64,000 nt of DNA. It comes from Planctomycetota bacterium (GTDB lineage Bacteria; Planctomycetota; Planctomycetia; Pirellulales; UBA7805). This document shows positions 8,608 through 17,927 of the stretch, piece after piece (positions within the stretch are counted from its first letter, which is position 1; the number at the start of each line of letters is the position of its first letter). Below the pieces are notes generated by a model. The model was given only the letters and a program-made list of their open reading frames with translations, was not told the origin of the DNA and made no database searches. The stretch covers positions 1 through 64,000 of the forward strand of contig QQVP01000019.1 in assembly GCA_003389215.1 (NCBI GenBank), in the 5' to 3' direction. The translations under genes were made by a program, and so were the position numbers.

Positions 8608-9080
8608 CGGCGTCGGACAAGCTCGTTAAGAGTCATTTCGTGCCATAACGACAGCGGTGGACTGCCCGATTGTGGCACAACGGTTGCGACTCGAACAGCG
8701 GAAAAAAAGCGCGGCTCAATTGACGACGCGGGAGCACCTACCCGAGGCGGCTGACCCGACGGTTTACGATCTTGCTCGACCTGCCGAGGGTCGCGCGAGA
8801 GTCATCGGGTGGGCTCTCGGTGGATGGGCCGAATACGCACCGACACCGGGTTGCCGCGTTGACTTTAAGAAACGTGTGCAGGCAGGGAGCGAAAAAGGCC
8901 TAGAATTCAGGCCGAACCTCGGCCGCTCAAGTGCGCGTGTGCGGGGTGGCACAGCCACGCCCCGCCCCAACAAGACAGGCTAGACTTCAAATGGAGACCT
9001 GAACGTCTCCCGTCTGACGCGTCAGACGCAAGGTGGGGCCCGGCGGGCCCTGCAGGCGAGCGTGAAAGCGAGGTGACACC
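8608..9080. other. Intergenic region and leader upstream of the PilZ gene
   Basis: The 473-base gap separates the divergent condensation and PilZ genes. An open plus frame at 8657-8983 has no recognisable family and is not called. The part nearest the PilZ gene is rich in dyads: a GC-rich stem near 8940-8965, the perfect 18-bp palindrome at 9011-9028 and a GGGCCC-based stem near 9036-9050. A TTGACT (8859-8864) and a TAGAAT (8901-8906) are present but 36 nt apart, too far for one sigma-70 promoter. Confidence 0.5.
9011..9028. promoter_or_regulatory. Perfect 18-bp palindrome upstream of the PilZ gene
   Basis: CGTCTGACGCGTCAGACG reads identically on both strands, with no spacer and no mismatch. 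It ends 52 nt before the PilZ ATG, where an operator or a leader hairpin would sit. An 18-bp exact palindrome is unlikely by chance at one place, though GC-rich sequence raises the background. Confidence 0.55.
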
Positions 9081-9440
9081 ATGAGCAGTACTCCGTTGAC
9101 CGACCTCCGAGAACCAACACGAGCCCGAGCTTCGCAGGCGAGCTCGAGCCATGAGCGAAATTCGCTCGATGAGCGGCGCACCGCCACGCGGATGCAAAAG
9201 ACGCCCGATACCGAGTTCGGGATGATCTGGTCGCGAGTGGGCGAGGCGCTGCCGGCCGAAGTCCACGATGAATCGTTGGGCGGACTGGCTCTGCTTGTCG
9301 ACGACGCGACCGGTTACCGCGTGGGAGGCGAAGTCGAGATCTACTATCAGTCGACCATCTACACCGGCGAGGTGCGACATATTGAGCCGTTAAGTGACGG
9401 CACCTTTCGGGTGGGTTTCGAGTGCCATTCGCAGGACTAA
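9081..9440 (+). CDS. PilZ-domain protein (putative c-di-GMP binder)
   Basis: 119 residues. The N-terminal ~40 are polar and probably disordered. The rest fits a single PilZ domain: an RxxxR motif at R33-R37 and a DxSxxG motif at D63-G68 (DESLGG), followed by hydrophobic strands ending at GFECHSQD. Both motifs contact cyclic di-GMP in known PilZ proteins, so ligand binding is likely. The start ATG has a GAGGTG Shine-Dalgarno 7 nt upstream. It stands alone, with no flagellar, pilus or cellulose genes nearby, so its effector partner is unknown. The upstream palindrome may regulate it. Confidence 0.75.
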   Translation: MSSTPLTDLREPTRARASQASSSHERNSLDERRTATRMQKTPDTEFGMIWSRVGEALPAEVHDESLGGLALLVDDATGYRVGGEVEIYYQSTIYTGEVRHIEPLSDGTFRVGFECHSQD

Positions 9441-9484
9441 GTGGCGCGGTGTGGCATCGCGCGATCGCCCAGCTCCCGCACACT

Positions 9485-9895
9485 TCAGCCGGCCCGTAGC
9501 AGAGCCTCACTACGATCGATGGCCTGGACGCGGAGTTGGTCCATCTCGTCCATCAGCTGTTCGAGCTTTTCCTGATCTTGGCCCGCGCGGCACATCTTGG
9601 CGGTCAGCCTCTCGTAGGCCCGGTTCCAGCTGAGCCACAACATCAGGGCCTCTTGCCAGGCCAAGTCGTCCGCTGTCTTCTCGTCGCCCCGCGGCGATGT
9701 TCCTCTTAGCATTTCCGCCCGGGCTGCCGCCGGCACGTCTTCGAGGGCCAGCCGTGTCTTCGACATGGGGAATCGCTTGTCGCGGCGGTTGTGCATTCCC
9801 TGACGATTACCGCCCCGGGAACCGTTCTGCTGGCGGCTTGTGGCGACTCGGCGAGATGGTTTCGAGACGGCCGCACGACTTGGACGAGACTTCAT
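9485..9895 (-). CDS. Small conserved hypothetical protein
   Basis: 136 residues from the ATG at 9895. The start is set by AGGAGG about 8 nt upstream, which rules out the longer open frame back to 10063. The first ~50 residues are rich in Arg, Ser and Gln; the rest is predicted mostly helical and charged (AWQEALMLWLSWNRAYERL, then a heptad-like QEKLEQLMDEMDQLRVQ), compatible with a short coiled coil. There is no signal peptide or membrane segment. I do not recognise the family. It is convergent with the PilZ gene and divergent from the universal stress gene. Confidence 0.65.
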   Translation of the reverse strand: MKSRPSRAAVSKPSRRVATSRQQNGSRGGNRQGMHNRRDKRFPMSKTRLALEDVPAAARAEMLRGTSPRGDEKTADDLAWQEALMLWLSWNRAYERLTAKMCRAGQDQEKLEQLMDEMDQLRVQAIDRSEALLRAG

Positions 9896-10249
9896 AGCCG
9901 ATCCCTCCTGCCCCAGGATGTCCGCGGCGACGCGGCCGCTGCGCCATGCCCACGGCCCAGCGTCGTGAAAGGGTCCGCCTGCCCGGAGTCGGGCGCGAGA
10001 CGTGTAAGAAGCGGCCCCTCGTGTTCTGTCCGAAATTATTCCCGCGCCGTCGCCGACCGGCAAGCAAGAAATCGGCCGGACGAACGCGATTCTCAGCGAC
10101 CTGCGCCGTCTTTCCGCACGATCGGCCAGCTCCGCCCAGGCGGCATAGTTTCAACCTCGCCGGCCTTCCCATCTGGGGTGCGGCGAAGGCGCTATCTCGC
10201 GATACAATACGAACCGATCAGCCTATGAGTCACTAACGAGGTGCCACGC

Positions 10250-10714
10250 ATGGTGTCGTTCGAACGAATCTTGTTTCCCACCGACTTCAGCGCTTACTCG
10301 GCGGCGGCCCGGGAGTATGCCGGCACGCTTGCCGAGCAGTTCGACGCAGAACTGCACCTGTTGCACGTCTTGGAACAGCACGCCGGCATCGATCCGGTGT
10401 TTGCCGCGGGCCTGGCGATTCCCACGGCAAGTGCCGAGTCTTCAGCCTGGGCCGAGGAGAAGCTCGCGGAAGTTTACACGGCTGCCTGGACGGAGGCGCA
10501 CCGAGTTGTCCGGGCGACCGCGAAGGGCCCGCCGTTCCTCGAGATCCTCCGCTACGCCGAGGAGCATCAGATCGACTTGATCGTGATGGGGACGCACGGT
10601 CGTTCCGGCCTGGCCCATGTGTTGATGGGTAGTGTCGCCGAGCGGGTCGTCCGCAAGTCGCGGTGCCCCGTGTTGACGGTGCGGCCGCAGGAGCACGAAT
10701 TCAGCATGCCGTGA
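10250..10714 (+). CDS. Universal stress protein, UspA family, ATP-binding type
   Basis: 154 residues covering one Usp domain. It opens with the strand ILFPTDFS, whose aspartate contacts the nucleotide. Near the C-terminus it carries the full ATP-binding signature G-2x-G-9x-G-S (GTHGRSGLAHVLMGS), so it belongs to the nucleotide-binding branch. I prefer the ATG at 10250 over the GTG at 10241 because a GAGG site then sits about 8 nt upstream. A TACAAT at 10203-10208 could be the -10 element, but no matching -35 is visible. These are cytoplasmic stress-survival proteins; the gene is monocistronic and convergent with rtcB. Confidence 0.9.
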   Translation: MVSFERILFPTDFSAYSAAAREYAGTLAEQFDAELHLLHVLEQHAGIDPVFAAGLAIPTASAESSAWAEEKLAEVYTAAWTEAHRVVRATAKGPPFLEILRYAEEHQIDLIVMGTHGRSGLAHVLMGSVAERVVRKSRCPVLTVRPQEHEFSMP

Positions 10715-10843
10715 CGACAGCCACCGCGCTGATTGCAAGCCAGGGCCCCACGGACGACAAACGTGGCCCAGGCACGCACTCTTGCTGTTCCGGTGTGCCT
10801 CTTCACCCGCCTGCCGGTCGGCTATCCAAGCGTAACGATCGCC

Positions 10844-12307
10844 CTAGCCCTTGATGACGCCAATCGGGCGCATGCGGGCGACCTTGCGGGCCAGACCGGC
10901 GGCATGAACGACCTCGACCACGTCGTCGACGTTCTTGTACGCGTCGGGCTGTTCTTCGGCCAAACCCTTGCGACTGTGACCCCGCGCGATGACTCCCCGC
11001 TCGGCCAGCTCACGCTGAATGTTCCGCCCGGTCGATTGCCGTACCGCCGCCTTGCGCGAAAGCACGCGGCCGGCACCATGACAGGCACTGCCAAACGTAC
11101 GGGCCATGCTGCCATCGGCACCAGCGAGCACCCAACTGGCCCGGCCCATGTCGCCCGGGATGATCACCGGCTGACCGATCTCGCGGTACATCGGCGCCAC
11201 CTCTTCGTGGCCCGGCGGAAACGCGCGGGTCGCGCCCTTGCGATGTACCCAGAGCCGCTTGCGCGCACCGCCGACATCATGGTCCTCCGGCTTGGCGATG
11301 TTGTGGGCGACGTCGTAGACCAGTTCCATTTCGAGCGCCTGCCAGCTCTCGCCAAACGTCTCGGCAAACACCTCTCGGGCTTGCCACATCAGAAGCTGCC
11401 GATTGCACCAGGCATAATTCGCCGCGGCCCGCATCGAGCCGAGATAGTGTTGGCCCTCGCTGCTTAAAATCGGCGCACAGGCGAGCTGCCGATCGGGCAA
11501 TTCGATGCCGTACTTCTCGGGTACGCCGCGCAGGCGGCGCAGGGCGTCGTCGCAGACTTGATAGCCGAGCCCTCGCGAGCCGGAGTGGATCATCACGCAG
11601 GCCATGCCCTTGGCGAGCTGCATCGCGTTCGCGGCCGTCTGGTCGAAGATCTCGTCAACGATCTGCACTTCGAGAAAATGATTTCCCGAGCCGAGCGTGC
11701 CGCATTGGTTCGCGCCGCGGGCCAGCGCTCGTTCGCTGACCATCTCGGGGCGGGCCTCGGCGAGACAGCCGCCCGCTTCGGTGTGCAAGAGATCCGCTTC
11801 GGTGGCCAGGTCCCAGTCGGCGAGCTGCGCCGGTCCGCGGGCCATGATGCGGCGGAGATCTTCCGGCCCATAGCGGTACTTGCCGCCACGCCCCGTACCC
11901 GCCGGAATCTCGCGGAAGAGATTCTCCATCAGGTGGCGCAGCCGAGGCTTGACGTCCTTGGTGAAGAGATTCGATCGCACCAACCGCACGCCGCAGTTGA
12001 TGTCGTAGCCGACGCCGCCGGGCGAGATGACGCCTCCTTCGTTCGGATCGGTCGCACAGACGCCCCCGATGCAGAAGCCGTAGCCCCAGTGAATGTCCGG
12101 CATCGCCAGGCTCGCCTCTTGAATGCCGGGCAGGAAGGCGACGTTGGCCACCTGCTCGGGAGCCTGGTCTTTGCGAATCGAGTCGAGCAGCTGTTCGTTG
12201 GCGAAGATCAGGCCGTCGACGCGCATGCCCGCCTTGTAGCTGCGGGGAATCCGCCAGCAGCAGTCCCCGGCCGGCTCGAGCGGTCCGTCAAAGCGATTGG
12301 TAACCAT
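10844..12307 (-). CDS. rtcB: RNA-splicing ligase RtcB
   Basis: 487 residues, the normal RtcB length. RtcB joins RNA 2',3'-cyclic-phosphate or 3'-phosphate ends to 5'-OH ends using GTP and Mn2+. All key residues are visible: C105 in GGVGYDINCGVR, H210 in GSGNH, H241 in HSGSRG, H336 in VAHNIAK (metal ligands), and H410 in SACHGAGR, the histidine that becomes guanylylated. I start at the ATG at 12307 (MVTNRFDG); the open frame extends upstream but that part is unlike the family. The activator archease is encoded 5.1 kb upstream on the same strand, with a cytochrome/DUF1501 pair between. There is no RtcA or RtcR gene nearby. Function is secure; the physiological RNA substrate is not known from sequence. 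Confidence 0.95.
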   Translation of the reverse strand: MVTNRFDGPLEPAGDCCWRIPRSYKAGMRVDGLIFANEQLLDSIRKDQAPEQVANVAFLPGIQEASLAMPDIHWGYGFCIGGVCATDPNEGGVISPGGVGYDINCGVRLVRSNLFTKDVKPRLRHLMENLFREIPAGTGRGGKYRYGPEDLRRIMARGPAQLADWDLATEADLLHTEAGGCLAEARPEMVSERALARGANQCGTLGSGNHFLEVQIVDEIFDQTAANAMQLAKGMACVMIHSGSRGLGYQVCDDALRRLRGVPEKYGIELPDRQLACAPILSSEGQHYLGSMRAAANYAWCNRQLLMWQAREVFAETFGESWQALEMELVYDVAHNIAKPEDHDVGGARKRLWVHRKGATRAFPPGHEEVAPMYREIGQPVIIPGDMGRASWVLAGADGSMARTFGSACHGAGRVLSRKAAVRQSTGRNIQRELAERGVIARGHSRKGLAEEQPDAYKNVDDVVEVVHAAGLARKVARMRPIGVIKG

Positions 12308-12459
12308 GAACCGGTCCTCGGTGTCTCTGCGACTCTTCCCCTCCGTGGCCCTCCGCACCTGCGAGCAGCCGGATGCAAGAGCGTCTGCCGCGTTCCCTCT
12401 TAAATACGCCGCAAGAATAGAGAGACACACTTGCAGCGAACGGGTTCACGAGTGCGACG

Positions 12460-13929
12460 TTACGCCAATAGCGGCGAGAGCACCCGGGCCGGCTCGTCGA
12501 CGCCCGTGAGTCGCTGATCGAGTCCTTGGTGCGGATAGACAAATCGCTCGTGGTCGATGCCCATGCAGTGCAGCAGGGTGGCATTGAGATCGCGGACGTG
12601 GACGGGATCTTCGGTGATGTTGTAGCTGTAGTCGTCGGTGGCCCCGTGGACGACGCCGCCCTTGATGCCGCCGCCGGCCAGCCACATCGAATAGCAACGC
12701 CCGTGATGATCGCGACCGTAGACGTTGCGGGTCAGCTTGCCCTGGCAATAGACGGTGCGGCCGAACTCGCCACTCCAGACGACCAGGGTGTCTTCCAGCA
12801 TGCCGCGTTGTTCGAGGTCCATGATCAGGGCGGCCGACGGCTGATCGGTGTCGTTGCACTGCTGCCGGATGCGTCGAGGCAGATTGGAGTGCTGGTCCCA
12901 GCCGCGGTGATAGAGCTGAATGAACCGCACGCCGCGCTCCGCCATGCGCCGCGCGAGCAGGCAGTTTGCCGCGTAGGTGCCCGGCTTCCGCGCCTCGGGA
13001 CCGTAAAGGGCAAAGGTGCTGGCCGACTCGTCCCGCATGTCCATCAAATCGGGAATCGACTTCTGCATGCGGAAGGCCATTTCGTACTGCGCGATGCGCG
13101 TGTCGATCTCAGGATCGCCCTGGCGGGCCGACTTGAGCTCGTTGAGTTGGGCGAGGCCGTCGAGCATGGCGCGGCGACTGTCGCGATCGAGTCCCGGCGG
13201 GTCGGACAGGAAAAGGACCGGGTCCTTGCCGCTGCGGAAGCGAACGCCCTGATAGTCCGAGGGGAGGAAGCCACTGCTCCACAGCCGAGCAAACAGCGGC
13301 TGCGAGATCGTAGCCCCGGTGCCGACCGAGATCATCACGATATACGCGGGCAGATCCTGGCACTCGCTGCCAATGCCGTAGTTCAGCCAGGCACCGAGCG
13401 AAGGCTTGCCGAGCTGTTGCGTCCCGGTGTTGAGCATGGTAACCGCCGGGTCGTGATTGATCGCCTCGGTATGCATCGAGCGAATGATGCTGATCTTGTC
13501 GACGATCTTGGCCGTGTGCGGTAACACCTCGCTGAGCCAGGCGCCCGACTCTCCATATTGCTGGAACGTGAAACGCGACGCGGCGGTGGGGAAGCTCTTC
13601 TGCTTGTGCGTCATCTCGGTAAGCCGCTGACCCTGACGGACCGAATCGGGTAGCTCGCTACCGTGCAGATCGTTGAGCTGCGGCTTGTAGTCGAACAGGT
13701 CCATTTGCGAGGGACCGCCTGACTGGAACAGGTAGATGATTCGCTTGGCCTTGGGCTGGAAGTGGGGCAACGTCGGCAGCCCGAGGGTCGGCGGGGCCTG
13801 TGTCGGCCGGGCGGCCCGCGCATCTTGATTCAGCAACGACGAGAGGGCGATCGCCCCGATGCCGCCGGCGGCTTGCGAAAGCCAGTAGCGACGAGAGATC
13901 GCGGCGGCGTAATCCTGGAACGGGTTCAT
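12460..13929 (-). CDS. DUF1501 protein with twin-arginine leader (first copy)
   Basis: 489 residues of the planctomycete DUF1501 family, related in fold to sulfatases and alkaline phosphatases. The twin arginines at 13-14 (SRRYWLSQ) and following hydrophobic stretch indicate Tat export. Family blocks are visible: [20 protein letters not shown], the [10 protein letters not shown] loop, and the C-terminal [10 protein letters not shown]...GRDHH. The aspartate and histidines in these blocks suggest a metal site, but no enzymatic activity is established for the family. It begins 13 nt after the stop of the PSCyt1/DUF1549 gene, the standard planctomycete pair, and is surely co-transcribed with it. 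Confidence 0.9.
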   Translation of the reverse strand: MNPFQDYAAAISRRYWLSQAAGGIGAIALSSLLNQDARAARPTQAPPTLGLPTLPHFQPKAKRIIYLFQSGGPSQMDLFDYKPQLNDLHGSELPDSVRQGQRLTEMTHKQKSFPTAASRFTFQQYGESGAWLSEVLPHTAKIVDKISIIRSMHTEAINHDPAVTMLNTGTQQLGKPSLGAWLNYGIGSECQDLPAYIVMISVGTGATISQPLFARLWSSGFLPSDYQGVRFRSGKDPVLFLSDPPGLDRDSRRAMLDGLAQLNELKSARQGDPEIDTRIAQYEMAFRMQKSIPDLMDMRDESASTFALYGPEARKPGTYAANCLLARRMAERGVRFIQLYHRGWDQHSNLPRRIRQQCNDTDQPSAALIMDLEQRGMLEDTLVVWSGEFGRTVYCQGKLTRNVYGRDHHGRCYSMWLAGGGIKGGVVHGATDDYSYNITEDPVHVRDLNATLLHCMGIDHERFVYPHQGLDQRLTGVDEPARVLSPLLA

Positions 13930-13942
13930 CGCTTCCTCCTAA

Positions 13943-16900
13943 TTACTCCTTCGAGACCGCCTCATCGAGATTCAAGACGGTGCTGGCCACACAGGTCCAG
14001 GCCGCGTGCTCGGCCAGATCGAGCTCGCCATTGCGCGGCGACTCACCCACCGAAAGCAGCTCCTTCGCGGCGCTCTCGTCATTTTGATAGACGTCGAGCT
14101 GTCGCGCGAAGATGCGCCCCAGGATTTGACCCTCCACCTCAAGCGGCTCGCGGGCGAGCACCCGTCGATAGAGCCCGGCGATGCGGGCTTCGGTCGACGC
14201 ATCGCCCTCGAGCATGACGCGCTCGGCCAGGGCGCGCGAAGCCTCGACGAATGTGGGATCATTCAGCAGCACCAGGGCCATCAGCGGTGTATTGGTGCGT
14301 TGGCGGCGGACCGTGCAGGTTTCGCGGTTGGGCGCGTCGAGCGCGGCCAGGTTCGGCGGCGGCACCGCCCGCTTCCAGTAGGTGTACATGCTGCGGCGAT
14401 AGAGCTTCTCGCCCTTGTCTTGTACATAGCCTCGGTTGGAAATCTCGACCCACAGGCCCGGCGGCTGATACGGCTTCACACTCGGACCCCCGATCTTCTC
14501 GACCAGCAGGCCGCTGACGAAGAGTGCATTGTCACGAATCATCTCGGCCGGCAAGCGATAGCGCGGCCCGCGACCGAGCAAGCGGTTTTCCGGGTCGCTC
14601 CGCATCTGCTCCCGGCTCGCCACCGACGACTGCCGATAGGTGGCCGACATGACCAGCCGCTTCATCATCGCCTTGACGTCCCAGCCACTCTCGACGAACT
14701 CGATCGACAGGTAGTCGAGCAGCTCGGGATGCGAGGGGCGCTCGCCCTGGATGCCGAAATCCTCGGAGGTCTTCACCAGCCCAGTGCCAAAGGCAATTTG
14801 CCAGAGGCGATTGACCGTGACGCGGCTAGTGAGCGGATGGGACGGATCGACCAGCCAGCGGGCCAAGCCGAGTCGATTCTGCGGGGCATCTTCCGCCAGC
14901 GGCGGCAAGACGTCGGGCGTGCCAACCTCGACCCGTTCGCCATGCTGATCGTACTGACCGCGGACCAGCACGAACGTGTCGCGCGGGTCCTTCATTTCGT
15001 CCATCACCATGACCGAGGGCAAGCGGGCGATCTCCTCGCGGACCGACTGCTCGAGGCGGCGATGCTCGGCCTGAATCGATCCGTAATTTGGATCGACGTG
15101 GGCCAGATAATATTCGCGCAGCGCTGCTGATTGCTTCTCGGTGCGCTCGTCGGGCGCGATGGCCAGCAGCGGCCCGATTGGATCGCGGCCGGCCAGCTGC
15201 TGAACCTCCGTGGCGCTAATCGCACGGCGGTAGATGCGCAGATCGTCCATTCCCCCGCGAAAACCGAACTTGCCGTGCCGGTGGCCAATCTCCAGCGGCA
15301 TGTCCACCTCAAAATCGCCCTTGAGGCGGTCGTAGCGGGCCTCGACCTCTTGCCGCTCGCCATTGACGTAGAGCTTCACGCCTCGAGCCAGGCCGGAGCC
15401 GTCGTACGTCGCCACGATATGGCTCCACTCGCCCAGCGGAAGCTTGTCCTTGGCGAGCACGCCGACCGCGTTGATCGTCCAGGCGCTGGCCAGCCGCAGG
15501 CTCAGTCGTCCGCCGTCAATCACCAGGTCGTAGCCGCGATAACTCTCCGCTTCATTGGTGCGGCCCAAGATGACTGCGTCCCCCTCGGGGCGAACCCAGG
15601 CGGCCAGCGAGAAGGAGGCCGCGCGGTTCAAACGGGCCAGATCGCTGGTGATCCGGGTGGTGCCGTCGAACTTGAACGCCGCTCCGTCCTGGCCCTCGAA
15701 GGTCGCGGCGGCACCTTCGACAGCGATGTGCGCGACGTTGGCCGAGGCGGCGTCGGAGCCTTTCACCGCGACCTGGCCGTCGGACAGAGTGTCAAAGTCG
15801 ACGTGAACCGCCAGGCCATCGCTCACATTCGGCTGCCAATTCTTGCGATCCCCGAGACCCGCCTCCCAACTCGCCATCCGCGCGGCGGCTTCGTCGCGCT
15901 TGGCGGCAAGCTGGGCCTTCAGCTCCGCGGCGCGTTGGCGATCCTGGTCGAGCTTCGACTGCATCCGCTGCGGAACGACGGGTGCCCGCGGCCGCATGTT
16001 TCCTTCGCCGTTCTCCACACCACGATCGCTGACCGTATTGAAGTAGGCGAAGAAGCGATAAAAGTCCCGCTGCGAAATCGGATCGTACTTGTGGTCGTGA
16101 CACTGGGCACACCCCATGGTCAGGCCGAGAAAGACGGTCGCCGTGGTGCGGGCACGATCGAGCGCGTACTCAACGCGGTATTCCTCCGAGATGCCGGAGG
16201 CGGTAATGCCGTGGTTGCGGCAGAAGCCCGTGGCAACCAGCTGGCGATTTGTGCGGTTGGGGATCAGGTCGCCGGCAATTTGTTCCGTGGCGAACTGGTC
16301 GAACGGCATGTTCTCGTTGAATGCCTGAATGACCCAATCACGCCACGGCCACATATCGCGGTGGTAGTCTTCATGATAGCCGTGAGTATCGGCGTAGCGG
16401 GCGGCGTCGAGCCACTCGAGCGTCATCCGTTCCGCGTAGCGGGTCGTGGCGAGCAGCCGATCGACCACCTTCTCATAGGCCTGCGGACTCTCGTCGGCGA
16501 GAAAGTCGGCGACCTCCTGGGGCGTGGGCGGCAGACCCGTCAAGTCAAACGTCACCCGACGCAACAGCGTGCGGCGATCGGCCTCGGCGCTGGGGGCGGT
16601 TCTCTCACGCTCGAGCCGGGCGAGCACGAAACGATCGAGTTCGTCGCGCGTCCAGTCGGTCCGTTTGACGTCAGGAAGCGCAGGCCGGCGTGGTGCCACA
16701 AAGGCCCAGTGGGGTTCCCAGGCGGCCCCTTCACCGATCCAGCGGGCGATCAGCGCTTTCTCTTCCGCCGTCGGTTGATTGTTGGCGTCGGGCGGCGGCA
16801 TCACGACGTCGTCATCCGTCGCGTTGATGCGGAGGACCAGTTCGCTGGCGGCGGGATCGCCCGGCACGATGGTCGCCTCGCCCGAGTCGCCACCGGCCAG

Positions 16901-17110
16901 GGCACCGCTCTTCAGGTCAAGCCGCAGACCGGCTTGCCGAGCATGTTCATCCGGACCGTGGCACTGGAAGCAATTCCGCGACAAGATCGGACGAATCTGG
17001 CGGTCGAAATCGACGCCGGACGCTTCTTCCGCAACGACCAACGGCGCGGCGAAAAAGAGTGACGCCGCGAATGTGAGAACCGGGAGAGATCGCAAACTGC
17101 GAGCAAGCAT
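13943..17110 (-). CDS. PSCyt1/DUF1549/DUF1553 cytochrome with LamG insert
   Basis: 1055 residues. A signal peptide (about 1-28) precedes a PSCyt1 domain with a heme motif CFQCH at 47-51. DUF1549 (about 150-360) has a second motif, CAQCH, at 334-338. A LamG/concanavalin-like domain (about 430-640, ending DLRIYRRAISATEVQQL) and a long C-terminal DUF1553 region follow. The start at 17110 puts a signal peptide first; the open frame extends 52 codons upstream without family features. Members are exported and assumed to carry heme c; their electron partners are unknown. The LamG insert, absent from the other two DUF1549 proteins here, suggests carbohydrate binding. It is the first gene of the pair with the DUF1501 gene. 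Confidence 0.9.
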   Translation of the reverse strand: MLARSLRSLPVLTFAASLFFAAPLVVAEEASGVDFDRQIRPILSRNCFQCHGPDEHARQAGLRLDLKSGALAGGDSGEATIVPGDPAASELVLRINATDDDVVMPPPDANNQPTAEEKALIARWIGEGAAWEPHWAFVAPRRPALPDVKRTDWTRDELDRFVLARLERERTAPSAEADRRTLLRRVTFDLTGLPPTPQEVADFLADESPQAYEKVVDRLLATTRYAERMTLEWLDAARYADTHGYHEDYHRDMWPWRDWVIQAFNENMPFDQFATEQIAGDLIPNRTNRQLVATGFCRNHGITASGISEEYRVEYALDRARTTATVFLGLTMGCAQCHDHKYDPISQRDFYRFFAYFNTVSDRGVENGEGNMRPRAPVVPQRMQSKLDQDRQRAAELKAQLAAKRDEAAARMASWEAGLGDRKNWQPNVSDGLAVHVDFDTLSDGQVAVKGSDAASANVAHIAVEGAAATFEGQDGAAFKFDGTTRITSDLARLNRAASFSLAAWVRPEGDAVILGRTNEAESYRGYDLVIDGGRLSLRLASAWTINAVGVLAKDKLPLGEWSHIVATYDGSGLARGVKLYVNGERQEVEARYDRLKGDFEVDMPLEIGHRHGKFGFRGGMDDLRIYRRAISATEVQQLAGRDPIGPLLAIAPDERTEKQSAALREYYLAHVDPNYGSIQAEHRRLEQSVREEIARLPSVMVMDEMKDPRDTFVLVRGQYDQHGERVEVGTPDVLPPLAEDAPQNRLGLARWLVDPSHPLTSRVTVNRLWQIAFGTGLVKTSEDFGIQGERPSHPELLDYLSIEFVESGWDVKAMMKRLVMSATYRQSSVASREQMRSDPENRLLGRGPRYRLPAEMIRDNALFVSGLLVEKIGGPSVKPYQPPGLWVEISNRGYVQDKGEKLYRRSMYTYWKRAVPPPNLAALDAPNRETCTVRRQRTNTPLMALVLLNDPTFVEASRALAERVMLEGDASTEARIAGLYRRVLAREPLEVEGQILGRIFARQLDVYQNDESAAKELLSVGESPRNGELDLAEHAAWTCVASTVLNLDEAVSKE

Positions 17111-17450
17111 GACAGCATCCAGGCGGGCGGGGCCACGGCCGCGATCGGCGCGTGGAACGGAGGTGGGTCGACGAACATCGCTGCAACGCCCATTACAGCA
17201 TATCGAACCCGGAAAGTCCAGCAGAACAACCACCTCGGCGCCTGCCTCATCCTGTTGCACCGGCACGGGTTACGCGTCGCGTGAAGGGCTTCGAAGGAGC
17301 AGGCGCGCGGCGGCCGCTGCGGCCCGCCGGGGGATGTGGCCGATGAAGTCGCTAGGGGCGCCTCTGGGCGGCTGCGGCGTCGTGCTGCCAGTCGTGCTGC
17401 CAGGTGACCTGACGCGCCGCCCGGCCAGATGACGCGCGGCCCGCCTAGAT
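17111..17450. other. Gap between archease and PSCyt1 genes
   Basis: A 340-base stretch on the leading side of the cytochrome gene. It includes the upstream open extension of that gene, judged untranslated, a perfect 12-nt tandem duplication at 17379-17402, and GC-rich imperfect dyads around 17410-17445. No protein or RNA gene is seen. The cytochrome promoter should be here, but I see no clear -35/-10 pair. Confidence 0.5.
17379..17402. repeat. Perfect 12-nt tandem duplication
   Basis: GTCGTGCTGCCA occurs twice head to tail at 17379-17390 and 17391-17402 with no mismatch. It sits between the stop of the archease gene and the cytochrome gene. Two copies are too few for a functional claim. Confidence 0.6.
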
Positions 17451-17861
17451 CTAGATATCGAGGATCACTTCCGCCAACCAACCCCCGTCGACTTGCTCGA
17501 CGAGGAGCCCATGGTAGGTGATCGCCTTGACCTCGTTCTGCAGCTGATGGCGAGCCGGATTGAGCTCTTCGCCGGCGACCGTGGCCGTTAGTTCGCCATC
17601 GGCAATGGAGACTTGGAAGTCAGTCAACACAATTTGCCGCGACTCGAACAGGAACAACAATTCGCTCAACCAGTCCTGCAACAGCAAGGGATGCTCGTCG
17701 AAGGAGACGTGTAGCGTGACGCGCTGGCGGAGCTCGACCTTGCCGAGGTCTGCCACGATCACGGAGAAAAGTGCCCGGCCGGCCTCGGCCATGAGTGTGG
17801 GCAGGTCGCCGGCCCGAATCCGCAGGCCGAGATCGGCGGTATGCTCGAACACCTCAAACAT
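17451..17861 (-). CDS. Archease, RtcB cofactor
   Basis: 136 residues, the usual archease length. The N-terminus (MFEVFEHTADLGLRI) is the family hallmark: the histidine and aspartate bind the metal that activates RtcB. The C-terminal LNPARHQLQNEVKAITYHG block and final ILDI strand also fit; the terminal aspartate is a conserved metal ligand. Archease speeds RtcB guanylylation and allows multiple turnover. The ATG at 17861 gives the canonical start; a longer frame reaches 17966 but adds a non-homologous leader. It lies upstream of rtcB on the same strand, separated by the cytochrome/DUF1501 pair, and is divergent from the second DUF1501 gene. Confidence 0.92.
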   Translation of the reverse strand: MFEVFEHTADLGLRIRAGDLPTLMAEAGRALFSVIVADLGKVELRQRVTLHVSFDEHPLLLQDWLSELLFLFESRQIVLTDFQVSIADGELTATVAGEELNPARHQLQNEVKAITYHGLLVEQVDGGWLAEVILDI

Positions 17862-17927
17862 ATGGCCACTTGCTGATTGGTGGTGCTTCCGACAGGGTTC
17901 TATTTGGTCGCAAAGCGGCCAAATCAT

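Noticed and set aside
8657-8983. A 108-codon open frame in the gap before the PilZ gene
   Set aside because: It has no Shine-Dalgarno site or domain, its composition is unlike its neighbours, and it runs through likely leader hairpins.
10743-10769. Hairpin GGGCC..CACG/CGTGGCCC between usp and rtcB as a terminator
   Set aside because: The stem has a bulge and there is no T tract on either strand.
10733-11467. A 244-codon plus-strand open frame opposite rtcB
   Set aside because: It overlaps the catalytic half of rtcB, whose residues are all in place on the minus strand.
15131-17062. A 643-codon open frame on the plus strand antisense to the LamG cytochrome gene
   Set aside because: It lies wholly opposite a strong coding gene. 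Long antisense frames are expected in GC-rich DNA, and its translation shows no domain.
17379-17402. CRISPR or minisatellite
   Set aside because: Only two 12-nt copies with no spacer. I saw no CRISPR array and no cas gene anywhere in the window.
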